DNA from: Halovenus sp.
GTDB taxonomy: Archaea; Halobacteriota; Halobacteria; Halobacteriales; Haloarculaceae
Assembly: GCA_028275145.1 (NCBI GenBank)
Contig: JAQCNG010000037.1
Coordinates: 1 to 9,405 of the forward strand
Length of the DNA stretch: 9,405 bases
Direction: 5' to 3'
Shown here: positions 5,747-9,405 of the stretch, one piece after another
How positions within the stretch are numbered: position 1 is the first letter of the stretch
Layout of the letters: each line of letters begins with the position of its first letter
The notes under the pieces: generated by a model
Seen by the model: the letters and a program-made list of their open reading frames with translations, nothing else
What the model was told of the DNA's origin: nothing
The model's database searches: none
Program-made: the position numbers and the translations under genes

Positions 5747-5774
5747 GTATGTGACAAGGAGATTTGCAAAAGAG

Positions 5775-5781
5775 CAATATG
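5775..5781 (+). promoter_or_regulatory. TATA-like element for the histidine kinase
   Basis: CAATATG, 22-28 bases upstream of the ATG at 5804, with no purine-rich ribosome binding site close to the start. This fits a leaderless haloarchaeal transcript beginning near 5803 and supports the ATG at 5804 over the longer open frame that begins upstream. Confidence 0.4.
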
Positions 5782-5803
5782 TAGACCGGTTGTCTGCCAC
5801 AGT

Positions 5804-7501
5804 ATGATCCTGACTCAGTTCGACCTGATTCTGTTCTTTTTTCCAGCTGTCCTCTCACTGGGTGTCGTGCTGTTCGCGTGGCAGTACCGGTCGAATCGTG
5901 GTGGCACACCGCTTCTCGTCCATGCTCTTGGGTCAGCCGTGTGGATACTCAGCTACGGAGCAGGGACCAGACTCGATAGTCAACTGGTTGTTCCCGGTCT
6001 GCTGGGCATCTCCTGGCTCGCTGCGAGTGTGGTGAGCATCTCCGGCATGTATGTCGCCGTCGAGTACACCGAACGAGCGTGGTTCGAACGGCCGCTGGTG
6101 CTTGGCGGTATGGGCGGGTATCTCTGTCTGGAGGCACTGATGATCGGACTCAATCCCGGTGGCCTGTTTTATACCCGTACGCCGACAGTCGTGAAAGACG
6201 GCTTACCAGTATACGAGTTCGGCGTCTGGTGGACAGTCCATCTCCTCGTGGTGTTCGTCGCGGCCACTGCCATGCTGGTGATGTTTCTGGAAGTGTATCT
6301 GAACGAGAGCGGCACCTATCGCAGACAGGCCCGGACAGTGCTCGGCGGTATCGCAGTCATCTATCTCGCGGCTGTTGTCGAGGTCGCCGGACTCGAGCCG
6401 TATCCAGACCTGCTGTACAACGCAACGATGGCCGGAAGCACGGTCCTGTCCGTGACGTTCCTCTGGGCTCTGTTCTACGCCGACTTTCTGGATCTGAGCC
6501 CCGTCGCACGCGGGACGGTACTGGAGAACGTAGAGGATGCTGCGGTTGTGCTCGACAATCGGGACCGTCTCGTCTATCTCAACCGGGCCGGTCGGGAGCT
6601 GTTCGGTGCCGATTCAGGCTACGCTGGAACTCCGGCAGAGGAGTTTTTCGACCTGACCGGAGACACCGTCTCCGATCAGTTCACCGAGATACCCGACGGA
6701 GATACGGAGTTCGTGATGACACCCGACAGTCGAAAACGATACTTCTCGGTGTCGGCGTCGACGGTCAGTAACGATGGGCAACGCCGGGTGTTCGCACTAC
6801 ACGAGACAACAGCGGAGAAAGAGTACAGCCAGCGTCTAGAGGAACAACGAGACAATCTCGAGACGCTTAATCAGGTTCTGAGACACGATATCCGTAACGA
6901 CCTGACGGTGATCAAACTGTACGCCGACCTCCTCGACAGCGAGTGTGACACAGAGGAGCAACAGGAGTACATAGACACGCTCGACCAGAGCGCCGACCAC
7001 GCCGTCGACCTCACGCAGACGGCGCGGGAGCTCTCCGAGGTGATGCTCTTGGATAGCGACGAAACCGGGCGAGTCAATCTGCAAGCAACCCTGAAAAACG
7101 AGATTGCGGACGTACAGGCTTCCTACCCCGACGCGACTCTCGAGCTCGGAACCTCCGTCCCGTCAGTCACACTCGCGACAAGCGAGATGGTCTCCTCGGT
7201 GTTTCGGAATCTGATAAAAAACGCCATCCAGCACAACGACAAGAAGGTGCCCGAGGTGACCGTCTCGGCCACCGAGCAGGAGGAGACGGTGACAGTTCGC
7301 GTTGCGGATAACGGTCCCGGTGTCCCTGACAGTCGGAAGCAGACAGTCTTCGGGGAAGGAGAACAGGGACTAGACAGCGCTGGTACCGGAATGGGATTGC
7401 ATCTCGTCAGCAGGATTGTCGACACACACGGTGGTAGCGTGTGGGTTGCGGATAACGAACCTGAGGGAACGGTGTTCGCCGTGAATCTGCCCATAGTCTG
7501 A
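5804..7501 (+). CDS. Membrane sensor histidine kinase (7TM-PAS-HisKA-HATPase)
   Basis: 565-residue two-component sensor. Residues 1-228 hold about seven membrane helices (for example 5-26, 66-86, 142-164, 180-196, 209-228), the N-terminal 7TM domain common in haloarchaeal kinases. A PAS domain follows (about 237-340, VLENVEDAAVVLDNRDRLVY to FALHETTAEKE). A short coiled coil (340-358) leads to the H-box LRHDIRNDLTVI (359-370), with His361 as the likely phosphorylated residue. The ATP-binding domain has the N box NLIKNAIQHND (469-479), G1 ADNGPGVPD (501-509) and G2 GTGMGLHLV (527-535). All catalytic motifs look intact. No response regulator lies beside it, so it is an orphan whose partner is elsewhere. 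The start at 5804 gives a first residue just before the first helix; the open frame extends 42 codons upstream without protein-like content. The gene is less GC-rich than its neighbours (32 of 60 bases G/C at 5821-5880), hinting at a different history. The signal sensed is unknown. Confidence 0.93.
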   Translation: MILTQFDLILFFFPAVLSLGVVLFAWQYRSNRGGTPLLVHALGSAVWILSYGAGTRLDSQLVVPGLLGISWLAASVVSISGMYVAVEYTERAWFERPLVLGGMGGYLCLEALMIGLNPGGLFYTRTPTVVKDGLPVYEFGVWWTVHLLVVFVAATAMLVMFLEVYLNESGTYRRQARTVLGGIAVIYLAAVVEVAGLEPYPDLLYNATMAGSTVLSVTFLWALFYADFLDLSPVARGTVLENVEDAAVVLDNRDRLVYLNRAGRELFGADSGYAGTPAEEFFDLTGDTVSDQFTEIPDGDTEFVMTPDSRKRYFSVSASTVSNDGQRRVFALHETTAEKEYSQRLEEQRDNLETLNQVLRHDIRNDLTVIKLYADLLDSECDTEEQQEYIDTLDQSADHAVDLTQTARELSEVMLLDSDETGRVNLQATLKNEIADVQASYPDATLELGTSVPSVTLATSEMVSSVFRNLIKNAIQHNDKKVPEVTVSATEQEETVTVRVADNGPGVPDSRKQTVFGEGEQGLDSAGTGMGLHLVSRIVDTHGGSVWVADNEPEGTVFAVNLPIV

Positions 7502-7527
7502 GGACCCACCCGCACGCTGCACGTTCG

Positions 7528-7559
7528 ACAGTCGCTTGGGCGACTGTGACGGCGGTCAC
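7528..7559 (+). terminator. Overlapping hairpins just after the histidine kinase gene
   Basis: A perfect 8-base stem ACAGTCGC (7528-7535) and GCGACTGT (7540-7547) closes a TTGG loop; a second, overlapping option pairs GTGAC (7546-7550) with GTCAC (7555-7559). They begin 26 bases after the kinase stop, in the gap between convergent genes. They may help end or stabilise the kinase mRNA. Confidence 0.4.
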
Positions 7560-7568
7560 GACGGGACA

Positions 7569-7583
7569 TGTAAGATTTTTACA
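7569..7583. terminator. Small stem with T tract, candidate terminator
   Basis: TGTAA (7569-7573) and TTACA (7579-7583) flank GATTT, and five T residues run from 7576 to 7580. A T run is the main known signal for archaeal termination, and this one is the most T-rich point between the convergent kinase and zinc-ribbon genes. It directly follows the stronger hairpins at 7528-7559. The remainder of the gap to 7691 shows nothing clear. Confidence 0.4.
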
Positions 7584-7691
7584 CTCGACGCACACAGGTG
7601 TACCAGATCAAGGCTGTTCGGTAGCCAATGGCCTCGACTCCGTGAGGGTGTCTCGCCACCCGACACGTGGGGTGACCCGCACGTCGCGTCG

Positions 7692-8105
7692 TCAGCGCTC
7701 TCCGGACTCGTGACCGTCGAGTGGTGTCGTACACCAGTAACAAAACTCCAGGTCGCCGTCGATTCTCTTCCCGCAGTGGGGACAGGACTGCTCGTCGCTG
7801 ACACGCCGGTTGCGCCGACTCGCCGTCAGGTACGCGTCGACGACGTTCATCACCCAGACCGCGAGCGCGAACAGCACGAGGTCCGGCGTGTCGCTGTAGG
7901 CGTCCGCGAGCACGTCGAACGAGGGCACCCCGGCGAGCAGTCCGTCTGGGGTGAGAAACCACAGTGACGTGACAAAGAGCGCCGCCCACAACAGCGCTCG
8001 TATCCAGGCCCGGGCGTACGCGTGCCCCGCCCCGGGGACGACGAGCGCGAACGCGGCGGCTACCACCGGTCGCCGCTGGCTCTCGCCGTCTACTCGCTCG
8101 GTCAC
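7692..8105 (-). CDS. Membrane protein with C-terminal zinc ribbon
   Basis: 137-residue protein with two hydrophobic segments near the N-terminus (about 14-32, which contains the PGAGHAYAR turn, and 34-51), a third at about 75-95, and a C-terminal zinc ribbon with two CxxC knuckles: Cys108 and Cys111 in CPHCGKR, Cys122 and Cys125 in CYWC. The tail ends in a charged stretch. This arrangement is common in uncharacterised haloarchaeal membrane proteins (DUF7575-like zinc ribbon, named from memory). The ribbon probably lies in the cytoplasm and may bind a partner or nucleic acid; function is unknown. The start is GTG at 8105 because the frame has no ATG above it before the stop at 8133-8135. The gene is convergent with the histidine kinase and divergent from Pus10. 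Confidence 0.85.
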   Translation of the reverse strand: MTERVDGESQRRPVVAAAFALVVPGAGHAYARAWIRALLWAALFVTSLWFLTPDGLLAGVPSFDVLADAYSDTPDLVLFALAVWVMNVVDAYLTASRRNRRVSDEQSCPHCGKRIDGDLEFCYWCTTPLDGHESGER

Positions 8106-8239
8106 ACCCTGCTGTTCGCGTGGTATCCACCTTTACCTTGCGCTCCTGCCGTCGGCACACACGGTCAGTCCCGACCAGGCCGTGCCCGGGACGCGGATGC
8201 CAGCGCGAGAGCGGGCGGTCCCGGCGGGACTCCGAAACC

Positions 8240-8246
8240 GAATTAC
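8240..8246 (+). promoter_or_regulatory. TATA-like element for Pus10
   Basis: GAATTAC, preceded by a purine-rich CGAAACC (8233-8239) that could act as the TFB recognition element. It lies 24-30 bases upstream of the ATG at 8270, the expected distance for a leaderless transcript. It is the only A/T-rich point in the second half of the 164-base divergent gap (8106-8269). Confidence 0.5.
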
Positions 8247-8269
8247 GCCCGAGTCACCAGAATCTACCG

Positions 8270-9405
8270 ATGAACGTGCTCTCGGTGGCCCGCGACGCGC
8301 TGGCGTCCGGGTCGGTCTGTGACAGCTGTCTTGGTCGGCTCGTGGCTGACCGGAGTTTCGGGCTCTCGAACGCCGAGCGGGGCCGCAGTCTGCGAATCTC
8401 GCTCGCGCTCGCCGACGACGACGACTTCGAGCCACCCGGAGACTGCTGGGTCTGTGAGAACGAGTGTGACCGCTTCGACTGGTGGGCCACCCAGGCCGCC
8501 ACCGCCGCCCGTGGCTACGAGTTCGACACCTACCAGGTCGGGACGAAGGTGCCGCCGCTCATCGAGGAGAACGACCGCCTGCTGCGCGAGGACGCCGGAC
8601 TCGACCCGGAGGCCGGCGAACTCATGAAAAGCGAGTTCAACCGCGAGGTGGGCAAGCGCCTCGGCGACCAGACGGGCGCAACCGTCGATTTCGGGCGACC
8701 CGACGTGGTTGCGCTGTGTGACCTGGCCACCGACCAGGTGGAGATACAGGTCAACTCCGCGTTTGTCTACGGCCGGTACCGCAAACTGGCGCGTGACATC
8801 CCACAGACAGAGTGGCCCTGCCGGGACTGCAACGGGACCGGACTCCGGCAGGGCGAGTTCTGTGATGGCTGTGAGGGCACGGGCTACCGCTACGACGAGA
8901 GCGTCGAGCAACTGACCGCGCCCGTGGTGTGCGAGGCGATGGACGGCGAGGACGCCACCTTCCACGGTGCCGGCCGGGAGGACGTCGACGCGCGGATGCT
9001 CGGCACCGGCCGCCCCTTTGTCGTCGAGGTGGACAGCCCACGGGTCCGGTCGGTGGACACGGACGAACTCGAGGCGGACGTCAACGAGTTCGCCGACGGC
9101 AAGGTCGAGGTGGAGAAACTGGCGCTCGCGACCCACGAGATGGTCGAGCGGGTAAAGAAACACGCCGCGAGCAAGACCTACCGGATGGACGTTCGCTTCG
9201 CGGAACCCGTCTCGACGCAGGCGTTCGAGGCGGCGCTCGCGGTGCTCGACGGAGCAACGGTCGAACAGGACACCCCACAGCGGGTGTCACACCGCCGCGC
9301 GGCAAAGACCCGTGTCCGGGCGGTGTACGAGGCCAGCGGTGATCTCGAAGTCGGTGACGCGCACGGGAGCGAGAACGGCGGGGGTGCCGACGACGGGCAG
9401 ACGGC
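8270..9405 (+). CDS. pus10: tRNA pseudouridine synthase Pus10 (5' part, runs off the right edge)
   Basis: Archaeal Pus10 isomerises uridine to pseudouridine at positions 54 and 55 of the tRNA T-loop, replacing bacterial TruB and TrmA functions. The 378 visible residues show the N-terminal accessory region with a four-cysteine zinc site (Cys17, Cys20, Cys59, Cys62) in VCDSCLGR and CWVCENEC. Next come RPDVVALCDLATDQVEIQ (143-160) and FVYGRYRKLARDIPQTEWPC (165-184). A second pair of CxxC motifs, CRDCNGTG and CDGCEGTG (184-205), leads to the catalytic block GREDVDARMLGTGRPFVVEV (235-254), whose Asp residues include the catalytic aspartate of the family. HAASKTYRMDVRF and QRVSHRRAAKTRVRAVY (337-353) follow. 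The visible end is an acidic Gly-rich stretch that looks like a haloarchaeal insertion; the remaining C-terminus is beyond the window. The start at 8270 fits the TATA spacing and the family N-terminus. Confidence 0.95.
   Translation, partial: MNVLSVARDALASGSVCDSCLGRLVADRSFGLSNAERGRSLRISLALADDDDFEPPGDCWVCENECDRFDWWATQAATAARGYEFDTYQVGTKVPPLIEENDRLLREDAGLDPEAGELMKSEFNREVGKRLGDQTGATVDFGRPDVVALCDLATDQVEIQVNSAFVYGRYRKLARDIPQTEWPCRDCNGTGLRQGEFCDGCEGTGYRYDESVEQLTAPVVCEAMDGEDATFHGAGREDVDARMLGTGRPFVVEVDSPRVRSVDTDELEADVNEFADGKVEVEKLALATHEMVERVKKHAASKTYRMDVRFAEPVSTQAFEAALAVLDGATVEQDTPQRVSHRRAAKTRVRAVYEASGDLEVGDAHGSENGGGADDGQT

Larger units (their letters stand above)
5408..5803. other. 396-base divergent gap without a recognisable gene
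   Basis: Lies between the starts of the unknown acidic protein (minus) and the histidine kinase (plus). Short open frames on both strands are rich in Arg, Cys and Pro and do not read like haloarchaeal proteins. Base composition becomes richer in A/T from about 5620 towards the kinase. It contains an inverted repeat near 5416-5436, a CACGTG repeat pair at 5710-5746 and a TATA-like element near 5775. No tRNA or clear structured RNA was seen. Confidence 0.6.

Noticed and set aside
5371..5754. 127-codon plus-strand open frame in the gap before the histidine kinase.
   Set aside because: Rich in Arg, Cys and Thr, lacks acidic bias, overlaps the unknown gene's start and ends inside the kinase promoter region.
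8819..8884. CRDCNGTG...CDGCEGTG in Pus10 looks like DnaJ cysteine-rich repeats, suggesting a fusion.
   Set aside because: Archaeal Pus10 proteins normally have a similar cysteine motif at this place, so it is part of the enzyme.
8264..9163. 299-codon minus-strand open frame opposite Pus10.
   Set aside because: Antisense shadow of a conserved enzyme with intact zinc and catalytic motifs.

Overview
The window looks like chromosomal DNA from a halophilic archaeon (class Halobacteria). The coding sequence is very GC-rich, the soluble proteins are rich in Asp and Glu, and the starts appear leaderless, with AT-rich TATA-like elements about 25-30 bases upstream. It also carries archaeal hallmark genes: the archaeal-type 3-dehydroquinate synthase, Pus10, and a histidine kinase with a typical haloarchaeal RHDIRNDL H-box.

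Left third (1-3030, all minus strand). Reading in the direction of transcription, three genes follow one another: an integral-membrane flippase-like protein (LPG_synthase_TM/UPF0104 family), a glycosyltransferase resembling plant reversibly glycosylated polypeptides / UDP-arabinopyranose mutase (GT75), and the 5' part of a Tat-exported lipoprotein that binds Fe(III) for an ABC importer (cut by the left edge). Each of the three genes has its own copy of a short palindrome of the form TTTAGGY-NN-RCCTAAA at its promoter. This resembles operators of DtxR/IdeR-family iron repressors. The pattern suggests that iron uptake and an envelope glycan or lipid function are controlled together by iron. This is the most interesting part of the window.

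Middle (3258-5407). A 46-residue ribbon-helix-helix regulator lies just upstream of 3-dehydroquinate synthase II (aromatic amino acid synthesis by the ADTH route). A convergent intergenic region with a GC hairpin separates it from a minus-strand acidic protein of unknown function (GTG start).

Right half (5408-9405). A 396-base divergent gap without a gene holds an inverted/direct repeat built on CACGTG. It leads into an orphan membrane histidine kinase (7TM sensor-PAS-HisKA-HATPase) that is visibly less GC-rich than its neighbours. After a convergent region with small hairpins and a T tract comes a minus-strand membrane protein with a C-terminal zinc ribbon. The tRNA pseudouridine synthase Pus10 is divergent from it and cut by the right edge.

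No tRNA, rRNA, CRISPR array, insertion sequence or integrase was seen. All family assignments were made by eye from motifs, and no database search was run.
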